Source: Sandaracinaceae bacterium (GTDB lineage: Bacteria; Myxococcota_A; Polyangia; Polyangiales; JADJQN01). Taken from it: a stretch of 64,000 nucleotides of DNA. The DNA lies in contig JADJQN010000003.1 of the NCBI GenBank assembly GCA_016712745.1, forward strand, positions 868,001-932,000, in the 5' to 3' direction. Within the stretch, counting starts at the first letter, position 1. Each line of letters starts with the position of its first letter. This document shows positions 36,660 through 44,959 of the stretch, one piece after another. The notes under the pieces are model-generated. The model was not told the origin of the DNA, did no database searches, and saw only the letters and a program-made list of their open reading frames with translations. The position numbers and the translations under genes were made by a program.

Positions 36660-39332
36660 CTACCCCGTACTCTTTACGAACGTGAATGCGTCGTCTTTGA
36701 GGTCGACGCGGATCGTGTCACCGGGCGCGTAGCCGCCGCGAAGGACTTCTTCGGCTAGCGGGTCTTGCAGATTCTTCAGAATCACACGCTTGAGTGGCCG
36801 CGCACCAAATGCCGGCTCGTATCCGAGGTCGGTGAGTTTATCGCACGCGGCATCGGTGATATCGAGCGTAAGGCCACGCTCGACGAGAAGGCGTGAGAGC
36901 CCTTTGAGCTGGATGTCGGCGATGCCGCGCAGGTTCTCTTTGGTCAGGCGATTGAAGATGACGATGTCGTCGATGCGATTGAGAAACTCGGGACGAAAGA
37001 CTTTGCGCAGTTCGGCCATCGTCTTATCGCGCAAGCTCTGAGCGTCGCCTTGGTGATCGAGAATCGCGCTCGAGCCCACGTTGCTGGTCATGATGATTAC
37101 GGTGTCCGCGAAGTGCGCCATGCGACCGCGCGAATCGCTCAAGCGTCCGTCGTCGAGAACCTGCAACAAGATGTTGAAGACGTCGGGATGGCCTTTCTCG
37201 AGCTCATCGAAGAGCACAACGCTATACGGCTTGCGACGCACGGCTTCGGTGAGGAAGCCTCCTTCTTCACTGTCGACGTAGCCGGGTGGCGATCCGATCA
37301 AGCGCGCGACGGTGTGCTTCTCCATGAACTCACTCATGTCGAGACGCGTGAGGGCAGCTTCGTCGTCAAACAGAAACTCTGCGACCGCCTTGGCGAGCTC
37401 GGTTTTGCCAACGCCCGTTGGACCCAGGAAGAAGAAGGATCCGATAGGACGTTTCGGATCACGCAAACCTGCGCGACCGCGGCGCACGGCTTTGCTCACC
37501 GCTTGCACGGCGTCACTCTGCCCGATGACGCGTGCAACGAGTCGATCTTCCATTTTCAAGAGCTTGTCGGCTTCGCCTTCGAGCATCTTGGCTACCGGCA
37601 CGCCGGTCCACGTGTTGATCACGCGGGCGACGTCTTCGTCGGAAACGGTATCGCGCACCATCGTGCTCGCGTTCTTGGAAAGCTCGCTTTCCACCTCCGC
37701 CAACTGCTTCTCGAGCGACGCAATCGTCCCGGCGCGAAGATCGTTGGCACGCGTGGTGTCTTCTTTGGCACGCGCCTGATCTTCTTCGCGACGAGCTGCG
37801 ACAATTTCCTCTTTGATGCGACGGCTCTCGGCCACGTTCTTGAGCTGCGTCTGCCAATTACCGCGCAGTGTTTCGATGCGCGGCTTAAGCTCGGTCGCTT
37901 CCTTCTCGAGCTTGGCGCTCATCTCCTTGCTCTTGCGATCGGGGTCGTCGGCAAGTGCCTTTGTTTGCACGTCCACGCTCTCGAGGCGCCGCATCAATGC
38001 GTCCAACTCCGATGGAACGCTCTCCATTTCGACGCGCACCCGCGCCGCAGCTTCGTCGATCAAATCCACTGCGGAGCGCGGCAATGTGCCCGAGGGAACA
38101 TAGCGCCGCACGAGCTGAACGGCGGCGACAAGCGCGCGGTCGCTGATGCGAACGCCGTGCGCAATTTCGAAATGACCGCAGATTCCGCGCAGCATAGCGA
38201 TGGCTTCGTCCGGCGTTGGGGGATCGATCGTGATCGGCACGAAGTGGCGCGAGAGACCGGTATCGGCGCTCACTGTTTTGCGAACATCGGACGGGGTCGC
38301 AAGGGCAATCACGCGAATCTCTCCGCGCGAAAGTGCGTTCAACAATAGGTCGCCACCACCAATGGGCGCGCGCTCTCCAAACATCGCCGCAAGGTCGGGC
38401 AAGAAAAGAATCACATCTCCGCCCGAGTCACGCACCGCATCGAGCACAAGGCGCATTCTCTCTTCGAGCTCGCCGCGCAATTTCGCGCCAGCGGTAAGCG
38501 CGCCCATATCGAGCGAGACGATGCGCTTGCCGCGCAGCATTGCGGGTACGTCACCATGTGCGATGCGCATCGCCAGACCTTGGACAATCGTCGTCTTGCC
38601 GATACCAGGCTCGCCGACGAGCATCGGGTTGTTATCGCGGCGACGCGCTAGCACCTGCATGATGCGCCGCAATTCTGCATCGCGACCCACCATTGGATCG
38701 AATTTTCCTGCGGCAGCGAGGCCCGTTAGATCGCGTCCGAACTGTGTAAGCGGATTTCCGCTCGTCGCTGGTCGCCCAGCAATCGCCTTACTTGGCGACG
38801 CGACAGCTGCCGTCGCGGTCTTCCACCCATCCGCCGGGGCGTTCGCGCTAACGTTGGTCGCCGTGCTGCGCGGTGCCGATGCGTTTGGCATCGCTCCCGA
38901 CAGGGATGCGCGCAAAACCGGTGCGCTCAGGCCCACCGCTTTGAGCACCATGCTGACTGGCCCACTCGTTTCTTGCGCGCACGACAAGAAAAGCTGCGCA
39001 GTTCCCACCGGCACACCACCGGCCCTCGCCGCCTCGCCTTCAGCCCGCGTCAGAAGGTCGAGCATCCGGGGCGATAGATACGCCACCGCGTCGGTCAGCG
39101 TCAGAAGCTTACGCAACTGCGCTTCAGTCTCGAGGAGCACATCGCTTGCGGCAACTCCCACACGCGATAGAGCTGCGACCACGCCTTCGTCTTTTTCCAC
39201 GAGCCGGAAGAAAAGATGAAGCGGTTCGACTTCAACGTGGTGTCGCTCATCGGCGAGCGATTGCGCAGCCGAGATCAGCTTTTGCGCGTCTTTGGAATAA
39301 GCGTCGAGCCGCAGCGTCAATGTGGTCGTCAT
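36660..39332 (-). CDS. clpB: ClpB-type AAA+ disaggregase with altered NBD1 Walker B
   Basis: 890 residues. The layout is ClpB: N domain (1-145), low-complexity Ala/Ser/Pro linker (150-190), NBD1 with Walker A GEPGIGKT (240-247), coiled-coil middle domain (about 440-560) and NBD2 with Walker A GPTGVGKT and Walker B VVLFDE. It should rescue aggregated proteins with DnaK/DnaJ. In NBD1 the Walker B reads ILFLPDLAAMFG where ClpB has ILFIDELHTMVG: the catalytic Asp-Glu pair is Pro312-Asp313. Other NBD1 motifs (RGELEERM, sensor ATPSDVRK, SRHF) are also diverged. NBD1 may bind ATP but hydrolyse it poorly; NBD2 looks fully active. Confidence 0.92.
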   Translation of the reverse strand: MTTTLTLRLDAYSKDAQKLISAAQSLADERHHVEVEPLHLFFRLVEKDEGVVAALSRVGVAASDVLLETEAQLRKLLTLTDAVAYLSPRMLDLLTRAEGEAARAGGVPVGTAQLFLSCAQETSGPVSMVLKAVGLSAPVLRASLSGAMPNASAPRSTATNVSANAPADGWKTATAAVASPSKAIAGRPATSGNPLTQFGRDLTGLAAAGKFDPMVGRDAELRRIMQVLARRRDNNPMLVGEPGIGKTTIVQGLAMRIAHGDVPAMLRGKRIVSLDMGALTAGAKLRGELEERMRLVLDAVRDSGGDVILFLPDLAAMFGERAPIGGGDLLLNALSRGEIRVIALATPSDVRKTVSADTGLSRHFVPITIDPPTPDEAIAMLRGICGHFEIAHGVRISDRALVAAVQLVRRYVPSGTLPRSAVDLIDEAAARVRVEMESVPSELDALMRRLESVDVQTKALADDPDRKSKEMSAKLEKEATELKPRIETLRGNWQTQLKNVAESRRIKEEIVAARREEDQARAKEDTTRANDLRAGTIASLEKQLAEVESELSKNASTMVRDTVSDEDVARVINTWTGVPVAKMLEGEADKLLKMEDRLVARVIGQSDAVQAVSKAVRRGRAGLRDPKRPIGSFFFLGPTGVGKTELAKAVAEFLFDDEAALTRLDMSEFMEKHTVARLIGSPPGYVDSEEGGFLTEAVRRKPYSVVLFDELEKGHPDVFNILLQVLDDGRLSDSRGRMAHFADTVIIMTSNVGSSAILDHQGDAQSLRDKTMAELRKVFRPEFLNRIDDIVIFNRLTKENLRGIADIQLKGLSRLLVERGLTLDITDAACDKLTDLGYEPAFGARPLKRVILKNLQDPLAEEVLRGGYAPGDTIRVDLKDDAFTFVKSTG

Positions 39333-39364
39333 TGCGCGACGAGCATAACGCTATTTGCAGCTCT

Positions 39365-39664
39365 TTACGCTTTGGACTTCTCGAGGAAGCGCATGCGCAA
39401 ATCAAAGAGAATCTGCGTCATCAAGCGCTCTTCTTCACCGGTTAGGTTGCCGCGCGTCTTTTCTTCGAGCACGCCCAAAATATCGATGGTCTGCCGTGCG
39501 AGCGGAAGATTTACCTCTGGCGCTCCTGGCACACCCGGCAATGTCTCGCCGAGGTGCATGAGCGCCGATGTGCTCATCGACAAGATGAACATCGTGAAGT
39601 CGATCGGCGGATATTCTCCCGCGCCTGCTGGCGGGAGAGCGCTCTCACTCTTCGGTGTCGTCAT
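39365..39664 (-). CDS. DUF1844 family protein
   Basis: 99 residues from ATG 39664. The core FTMFILSMSTSALMHLGE ... VNLPLARQTIDILGVLEEKTRGNLTGEEERLMTQILFDLRMRFLE is the DUF1844 signature, found in myxobacteria, acidobacteria and planctomycetes. It has a short Pro-rich N-terminus, then a helix that could touch the membrane, and a charged helical end. Function is unknown. The start overlaps the last 20 bases of the small acidic gene at 39645-39839 in another frame, so the two should be translated together. Confidence 0.88.
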   Translation of the reverse strand: MTTPKSESALPPAGAGEYPPIDFTMFILSMSTSALMHLGETLPGVPGAPEVNLPLARQTIDILGVLEEKTRGNLTGEEERLMTQILFDLRMRFLEKSKA

Positions 39665-39839
39665 CGCCGTCGGTATCAAGGTCTGAATCATCATCGTCGA
39701 AGCCAACGGTCTCGGCGTTGTCAGCCTGATCGGGAAGCGCCTTGATGTTCTTGTCGTGCTCCTTGGCGTCGACCAAACCCTTGGCCACATTCCGCTTCAA
39801 CACACGCTTGTCGATCAAAGAGTCTGAATAGCTGCTCAT
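39645..39839 (-). CDS. Small acidic-tailed protein upstream of DUF1844
   Basis: 64 residues, with GGAGG about 8 bases before ATG 39839, a strong sign that it is real. The N-terminal half is basic and helical (DKRVLKRNVAKGLVDAKEHDKNI); the C-terminal 18 residues are nearly all Asp and Glu (FDDDDSDLDTDGDDDTEE). The split charge suggests a nucleic-acid- or protein-binding regulator, but no family is recognised. It overlaps DUF1844 by 20 bases. Confidence 0.78.
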   Translation of the reverse strand: MSSYSDSLIDKRVLKRNVAKGLVDAKEHDKNIKALPDQADNAETVGFDDDDSDLDTDGDDDTEE

Positions 39840-39924
39840 CGAGGAACCTCCGGAGATCGCGCAGTGTAGAGGGACGGCAGGGGGTGTCAACGCACCTTGC
39901 CGACCCTCGGATCCTGCGCCACAT

Positions 39925-40908
39925 ATGGCGGCGATGGCCGGTACCCCACTCCCTACGCTCGCGAAAACCGCATGGGCTGCGCTCGCTTGGAACGTGGGCG
40001 TCATTGTCTGGGGCGCCTTCGTGCGTGCCAGCAAATCGGGTGCGGGTTGCGGTGAGCATTGGCCTCTTTGCAAAGGACACATTCTCCCCGATCTCGCGAG
40101 CGCGACCACGCGCGTCGAACTAGTGCATCGCGTGACTTCGTTTCTCGCGATGGTCTTGGTCTACGTCGTCTACATCGGCGCGCGCCGCGCGTACACGAAA
40201 GGCAACTATGTCCGGCGCATGGCCGGTATCGCAGCACTAGTCATTTCACTCGAAGCACTGCTTGGCGCCGGTTTAGTGCTCTTGGCCTACGTCGATAGAG
40301 ATCAGTCGGTGGGACGCGCCGTTTGGATGGCGCTGCACCTGATCAATACCTTCGTGCTCCTCGCGACCATCACGCTGACTGCATGGTACGCGTCGGGAAA
40401 TCCCGAGATGCGTTTGCGAGGACAAGGCGCCATCGGAAAGGTTCTTACGATTGCGCTGCTCCTCACAATGACCATCGCGACGGCGGGCTCGCAAGCGGCG
40501 CTGGCCGATACACTCTTTCCTGCTCACTCGCTCGTGCACGGCCTCACGCAGGATCTCGATGGAGGCTCACACTTTCTGCTCCAGTTCCGCCTCATCCACG
40601 CCATTCTTGCGATGACGTTCAGTATCTATCTTTTTCTCGCGATCACGATTGCAAGCGCGCTGCGTCCCACTCGCGCCGTGAAGGTCACGGCAAGCATGGT
40701 GGGTAGCTGCATCGTTATCCAACTGGCACTCGGCTTTACGAACGTCGCTCTGCTGGCGCCCGTTTGGATGCAGCTCGTGCATCTCTTCAACGCCGACCTC
40801 GTGTGGATCTCGCTCGTCTTATTGTGTGCAGCATGTCTACCCAAGGCGCTGCCCACAGCGGCGACCGCACCCATCGGCGACGGCGAAGTCGCAGCCACTG
40901 CAACTTGA
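39925..40908 (+). CDS. ctaA: Heme A synthase (CtaA/Cox15)
   Basis: 327 residues from ATG 39925 (ATG 39934 possible). About eight membrane helices occur, with the family's His residues near helix ends (VELVHR, ALHLINT, FRLIHA, QLVHLFNADLVW). The loop SGAGCGEHWPLC holds the two cysteines typical of the CtaA/Cox15 group. It converts heme O to heme A for aa3-type cytochrome oxidase in the inner membrane. No ctaB or oxidase subunit gene is near. The C-terminal tail (TAATAPIGDGEVAATAT) is low complexity. Confidence 0.9.
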   Translation: MAAMAGTPLPTLAKTAWAALAWNVGVIVWGAFVRASKSGAGCGEHWPLCKGHILPDLASATTRVELVHRVTSFLAMVLVYVVYIGARRAYTKGNYVRRMAGIAALVISLEALLGAGLVLLAYVDRDQSVGRAVWMALHLINTFVLLATITLTAWYASGNPEMRLRGQGAIGKVLTIALLLTMTIATAGSQAALADTLFPAHSLVHGLTQDLDGGSHFLLQFRLIHAILAMTFSIYLFLAITIASALRPTRAVKVTASMVGSCIVIQLALGFTNVALLAPVWMQLVHLFNADLVWISLVLLCAACLPKALPTAATAPIGDGEVAATAT

Positions 40909-40946
40909 TTGCACGCTGATCGGGTCGCCACTACCATCCGCCGCGT

Positions 40947-42392
40947 ATGCACGTTCATATGATTGGTGTTGCCGGTACCGGAATGGGCGCTCTTGCAGGC
41001 CTTTTGCGCAGCGCAGGACATCGCGTCACCGGAAGTGACACCGCCTTTTATCCGCCGATGGGAGATGTCTTGCGCGGATGGGGCGTCGAGACGTTGCAAG
41101 GATTTGATCCGGCGCATCTCATAGAGAAGCCAGACCTCGTTGTCGTCGGCAACGTATGTCGACGCGACAACGTGGAAGCTCGCGCCGCCATCGATGGGGG
41201 CATGCGCTACGCATCCATGCCGGGAACCATCGACGAGATGTTTCTACAAACACGTCCGTCCTTTGTGGTCGCTGGCACGCACGGCAAGACCACTACCTCG
41301 ACGTTGCTCGCCTACCTGCTTCATAAAGTCGGCAAGGACCCCGGTTTTCTGGTCGGCGGCGTGCCGAAGGATTTCAACGAGAGCTTTCGTGTTGGCGCCA
41401 AGGATGCGCCATTTGTAATTGAAGGAGATGAGTACGACAGCGCCTTCTTTGAGAAGACGCCCAAGTTCTGGCGCTATCGGCCGTTCGCCGCTCTGCTCAC
41501 CTCGATCGAACACGATCACGTCGACATCTATCCAACGATGGACTCTTATCGCGCGGCGTTCGTCGAGTTCGTAAAGCTCATTCCCGAAGACGGATTGCTT
41601 GTGGCGTATGCGGGTGACGTCGAAGTTCGCAAGATTGCCGCTGAAGCCAAGTGTCGCGTGCGCTACTACGCGCTTGACACTGACGATACCGGCGGCATCT
41701 CGCCGGAGTGGCAAGCAGCGCTTGCAGCTCCAGAAGCGGGCATGCAGCCCTTCGACCTCTTCTTCGGCGGAAGCTCCTCAGGTCGCATCTTCTCGCCCCT
41801 GTCGGGCGCGCACAACGTGCGTAATGCGCTTGGCGCGATTGGACTCGCGAGCGAAGGCGCGAATGTCAGCGTGAAGGCCTTGACCACGGCTTTGCTCGGT
41901 TTCGGCGGCGTAAAGCGGCGACAGGAATTGCGCGGAACCGCTGACGGCGTTCGCGTGTACGACGATTTCGCGCATCACCCGACGGCCGTCCGCGAAACGA
42001 TAGCGGGGATTCGGGCGCGTCATCCCGAAGGGAAACTTATCGCAGTATTCGAGCCGCGCAGCGCAACGGCGTCACGTCGCACACATCAGGACGAATATCC
42101 GGAAGCATTTCGAAGCGCCGACGTCACCGTGCTGGCACCCGTGGGACGCTCTGAGATCGCGGAGGGCGAACGACTTAGCGTGCAGACCATAGCCGCAGCG
42201 ATTCATACCGCCGGCCGCGCTGCCTACACACCTACGAGCATTGACGACGTAGTGCGCGTGGTTCTCGAGAACGCCGGTCGTGGCGACACGATTCTGGTGA
42301 TGTCGAACGGCGCATTCGGCGGCATTCATGACACCCTCCTCGCCAAGCTTGCTTCGCGTCACGCCGCAGCGCGGGGCGTGGTAACCACATGA
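40947..42392 (+). CDS. mpl: Mpl: UDP-MurNAc tripeptide ligase (peptidoglycan recycling)
   Basis: 481 residues from ATG 40947. Mur-ligase domains are in order: an N-terminal Rossmann domain (HMIGVAGTGMGALAGLLRSAGHRVTGSD), the ATP loop VVAGTHGKTTTSTLLA (about residues 107-122), the central VIEGDEYDSAFFEKTPKF typical of Mpl, and a C-terminal DDFAHHPTAVRETI. Mpl joins the recycled tripeptide L-Ala-gamma-D-Glu-meso-DAP to UDP-MurNAc in the cytoplasm. It begins a run of three genes linked by ATGA overlaps (mpl-suhB-aminotransferase). Confidence 0.95.
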   Translation: MHVHMIGVAGTGMGALAGLLRSAGHRVTGSDTAFYPPMGDVLRGWGVETLQGFDPAHLIEKPDLVVVGNVCRRDNVEARAAIDGGMRYASMPGTIDEMFLQTRPSFVVAGTHGKTTTSTLLAYLLHKVGKDPGFLVGGVPKDFNESFRVGAKDAPFVIEGDEYDSAFFEKTPKFWRYRPFAALLTSIEHDHVDIYPTMDSYRAAFVEFVKLIPEDGLLVAYAGDVEVRKIAAEAKCRVRYYALDTDDTGGISPEWQAALAAPEAGMQPFDLFFGGSSSGRIFSPLSGAHNVRNALGAIGLASEGANVSVKALTTALLGFGGVKRRQELRGTADGVRVYDDFAHHPTAVRETIAGIRARHPEGKLIAVFEPRSATASRRTHQDEYPEAFRSADVTVLAPVGRSEIAEGERLSVQTIAAAIHTAGRAAYTPTSIDDVVRVVLENAGRGDTILVMSNGAFGGIHDTLLAKLASRHAAARGVVTT

Positions 42393-43189
42393 GCGAACTT
42401 TCTGACATTCGCGATCGTGCGCTTTTCATCGCACGCGACGCTGCGAAACTCGCCATGCGGGGCTACCGCCAGAAGCGCACGATCGAGAAGAAGGGCGCGA
42501 TCGATTTGGTCACGGACTTCGATGTGCGATGTGAAGCCTTGATTCGCCAGCGCCTCGCGCGAGAATTTCCGGAGCACGACGTTGTCGCCGAAGAAGGCGC
42601 CGACAAACCGACCCGCGATTTGATCTGGTACGTCGATCCGATCGACGGCACGACCAATTTTGCGCATGGGCATCCCTTCTTCTGCGTCTCGATGGGCCTC
42701 GCCGAGCGCAACAAGCCCGTCGTTGGCGTTGTGGTAGCGCCTGCGTTGAACGTCGAGTGGACCGGAGCCGAAGGTCATCCATCGACCCGCAACGGCGAAG
42801 CGTGTCATGTCACGGAGACCGCAGCGATCGACGATGCTTTGTGCGCCACAGGCTTTCCTTACGATCGGCGTGAGACGACCGATAATAATTTCGAAGCCTA
42901 TCTGGGAATGAAGTTGAAATCGCGCGGAGTGCGGCGGTGCGGGTCGGCAGCGATCGATCTTTGCTTGGTAGCGGATGGAACGTACGACGCCTATTGGGAA
43001 ATCAAGTTGAAGCCCTGGGATTGGTGCGGAGGTTTTGCCATCGCGCTTGGCGCAGGCGCTACGATTACCGACACGCTGGGCGGCGAAGCGGATCTAAGCA
43101 CGCGGCGTCTGGCTGTGAGCAATGGCCGCCTGCACGCGGAGCTTCTCAGCACGATCGGTCCATTCGAAAGCAAGTACGCGACCCGATGA
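42389..43189 (+). CDS. Inositol monophosphatase family protein (SuhB-like)
   Basis: 266 residues, overlapping mpl by ATGA. The metal-binding motifs of the Li+-sensitive phosphatase superfamily are present: VAEEG (about residue 66), DPIDGTTNFAHG (about residues 83-94) and the C-terminal KPWDWCGGFAIALGAGATIT. It should hydrolyse inositol-1-phosphate or a similar sugar phosphate. In other bacteria SuhB also acts with rRNA transcription complexes, but this cannot be read from sequence. Its stop overlaps the start of the aminotransferase. Confidence 0.92.
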   Translation: MSELSDIRDRALFIARDAAKLAMRGYRQKRTIEKKGAIDLVTDFDVRCEALIRQRLAREFPEHDVVAEEGADKPTRDLIWYVDPIDGTTNFAHGHPFFCVSMGLAERNKPVVGVVVAPALNVEWTGAEGHPSTRNGEACHVTETAAIDDALCATGFPYDRRETTDNNFEAYLGMKLKSRGVRRCGSAAIDLCLVADGTYDAYWEIKLKPWDWCGGFAIALGAGATITDTLGGEADLSTRRLAVSNGRLHAELLSTIGPFESKYATR

Positions 43190-44361
43190 GCTCTGAGTTC
43201 GTCAAGCATTGGACCCTTGATCCCGCGCTCATCTATTTGAACCACGGATCCTTTGGTGCTTGCCCAACGGAAGTCATAGCTTTTCAAAATGAGTTGCGTG
43301 CGCGCATGGAGCGCAATCCCGAGCAGTTCTTCATGCGCGATCTGGAAACCCTGCTCGATGCTGCTCGCGAGAAACTCGCCGCGTACCTGCGCGCCGATCC
43401 CGACGAACTTGCCTTCGTGGCCAACGCGACCGTCGCCGTAAACGCAGTCGTGCGCTCTCTCGACTTTCGCCCAGGCGATGAGCTCCTCACCACCAGTCAC
43501 GCCTACAACGCATGCAAGAACGTGCTCGACTACGTGGCCGCACGAACTGGCGCGCGCGTGGTCGTTGCGGAAGTGCCTTTTCCGCTCACGGCGCCCGACG
43601 AAGTAGTCGACGCCATTATTGCCGCGACGACATCGAAGACCAAGCTCGCGCTGATCGATCACGTTACCAGTCCAACGGCACTGGTGTTTCCGATCGCGCG
43701 CATCGTTGCCGCACTGCGCGAGCGTGAGATCGACACCCTGGTCGACGGCGCGCACGCACCCGGCATGCTCGATCTGGACGTCGCGGCAATAGGCGCGGCC
43801 TACTACACGGGCAACTGCCACAAGTGGATGTGCGCGCCAAAGGGCGCGGCCTTCTTGCACGTGCGGACGGACCGCCAGAAACTCATCCGTCCCGCCGTCA
43901 TCAGCCACGGCGCGAATGCCACGCGCAAGACGCGCTCGCGTTTCCGCCAAGAGTTCGACTGGATGGGAACCACCGATGTGTCGTCGATTCTGTCCGTGCC
44001 GAAAGCCATCGAGACGATGAGTGCGATGCTGCCCAGCGCGATGCCAGGTGTACGCGCGCACAATCGCTCATTGGCGCTGGAAGCGCGCTCGATCTTGATG
44101 AGTGCTTTGGGCCTCAGCCGCGCGCCTGCACCCGACGAAATGATTGGCTCGATGGTCGCCCTGCCCCTACCCGATACAGATGGCCCCGCGGCGACCTCCT
44201 ACCTCGATCCCGATCCGCTTCAGGCGAAACTTCTCCGCGACTTGAACCTGATCGTGCCCATGCCGCAATGGCCGCGACATCCGAAAAGGCTCATTCGCAT
44301 CAGCGCCCAACTCTACAACGCGCGCAGTGATTACGAGATTCTTGCGAGATCTCTGAGTTGA
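43186..44361 (+). CDS. Class V PLP-dependent aminotransferase / epimerase-like
   Basis: 391 residues from ATG 43186. Fold type I features are in order: YLNHGSFG at the N-terminus, ANATVAVNAVVRS for the cofactor phosphate, VDGAHAPG with Asp187 for the pyridine nitrogen, and the Schiff-base Lys213 in NCHKWMCAPKG. This matches the isopenicillin-N epimerase-like subgroup of class V enzymes, which also contains cysteine desulfurase and kynureninase relatives. The substrate cannot be assigned. Being last in the mpl-suhB operon hints at cell-wall or amino-acid metabolism. An inverted-repeat element begins 2 bases after its stop. Confidence 0.87.
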   Translation: MSSEFVKHWTLDPALIYLNHGSFGACPTEVIAFQNELRARMERNPEQFFMRDLETLLDAAREKLAAYLRADPDELAFVANATVAVNAVVRSLDFRPGDELLTTSHAYNACKNVLDYVAARTGARVVVAEVPFPLTAPDEVVDAIIAATTSKTKLALIDHVTSPTALVFPIARIVAALREREIDTLVDGAHAPGMLDLDVAAIGAAYYTGNCHKWMCAPKGAAFLHVRTDRQKLIRPAVISHGANATRKTRSRFRQEFDWMGTTDVSSILSVPKAIETMSAMLPSAMPGVRAHNRSLALEARSILMSALGLSRAPAPDEMIGSMVALPLPDTDGPAATSYLDPDPLQAKLLRDLNLIVPMPQWPRHPKRLIRISAQLYNARSDYEILARSLS

Positions 44362-44530
44362 TCTAGAACGCATCTCATAAATCCCGACCGAGGATTTCCG
44401 AAGCGCGGCCAAGCCGTAGCTAGGCGCGGCGACGACGAATACTGGTTGTATTTGGAGGAGCCGCAACGACGCTAAGGCGAAGTGCCCCGCGAGGAAGCCG
44501 ACCGAGGGATTTATGAGATGCGTTCTAGGG
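44361..44530. mobile_element. MITE-like element with 23-bp perfect inverted repeats
   Basis: CTAGAACGCATCTCATAAATCCC (first 20 bases shown as 44363-44382, full arm to 44385) is repeated in perfect inverse at 44506-44528. The element is about 166 bp with no gene inside. Reading the ends as C-TA-[element]-TA-G, it fits insertion at a CTAG target with TA duplication, as IS630/Tc1-type elements do. CCGACCGAGG also recurs as a direct repeat just inside each arm. Together with the 129 bases after it (nothing seen besides a Shine-Dalgarno), it fills the gap before 44658. Confidence 0.72.
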
Positions 44531-44657
44531 CATGCCACGGCGTCGCGCCCTTTGAGCGGGCGCGTCTCAGTGAAACGTCGCTGCGACAGCGCTCGCGCAA
44601 ATCGGCGCAAAGATCACTGGCACATGCGATGCATCCATCGATGCTTAGAGGTGCGCC

Positions 44658-44888
44658 ATGACCACACGTGCGAGAGGTACGGCAGCAGAGAAGAGCGAAG
44701 CCCACGAGCACGGTCGCACGCCGCGTGAAGCGCCGGTGGAACTGAACGGCGGCGAAGAGGCGCGCGAATGGGATCTCGTCGATGAGCAAGCGAGGGAATC
44801 CTTTCCGTCGAGTGATCCGCCAGCCAATTGGGCAGGCGCAGACATCCCCGCCGCATTGCAGCACGCGCATCACACGGTACGCCGCTAG
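44658..44888 (+). CDS. Small conserved protein with SFPSSDPP motif
   Basis: 76 residues; GAGGTG lies 5 bases before ATG 44658. The acidic, helix-poor chain contains VDEQARESFPSSDPPANWAG, a pattern shared by small hypothetical proteins of many proteobacteria (usually E-A-x-x-SFPASDPP). No signal peptide or membrane helix is present. The function of that group is unknown to me. It is followed after 71 bases by a bestrophin gene on the same strand. Confidence 0.72.
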   Translation: MTTRARGTAAEKSEAHEHGRTPREAPVELNGGEEAREWDLVDEQARESFPSSDPPANWAGADIPAALQHAHHTVRR

Positions 44889-44959
44889 GGCATCAGTTTC
44901 GCCTCAGCAAAGCACCGGAGCTCGCGTCACTTCGCGTTGTTCAGTATAACGCGCAGGGC

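Noticed and set aside
37050..38348. 432-residue frame antisense to clpB
   Set aside because: It is a shadow of clpB codon usage; the plus-strand product has no recognisable motif, while ClpB is complete on the minus strand.
42991..44061. 356-residue frame antisense to suhB and the aminotransferase
   Set aside because: It spans two real genes on the other strand and its product is compositionally odd.
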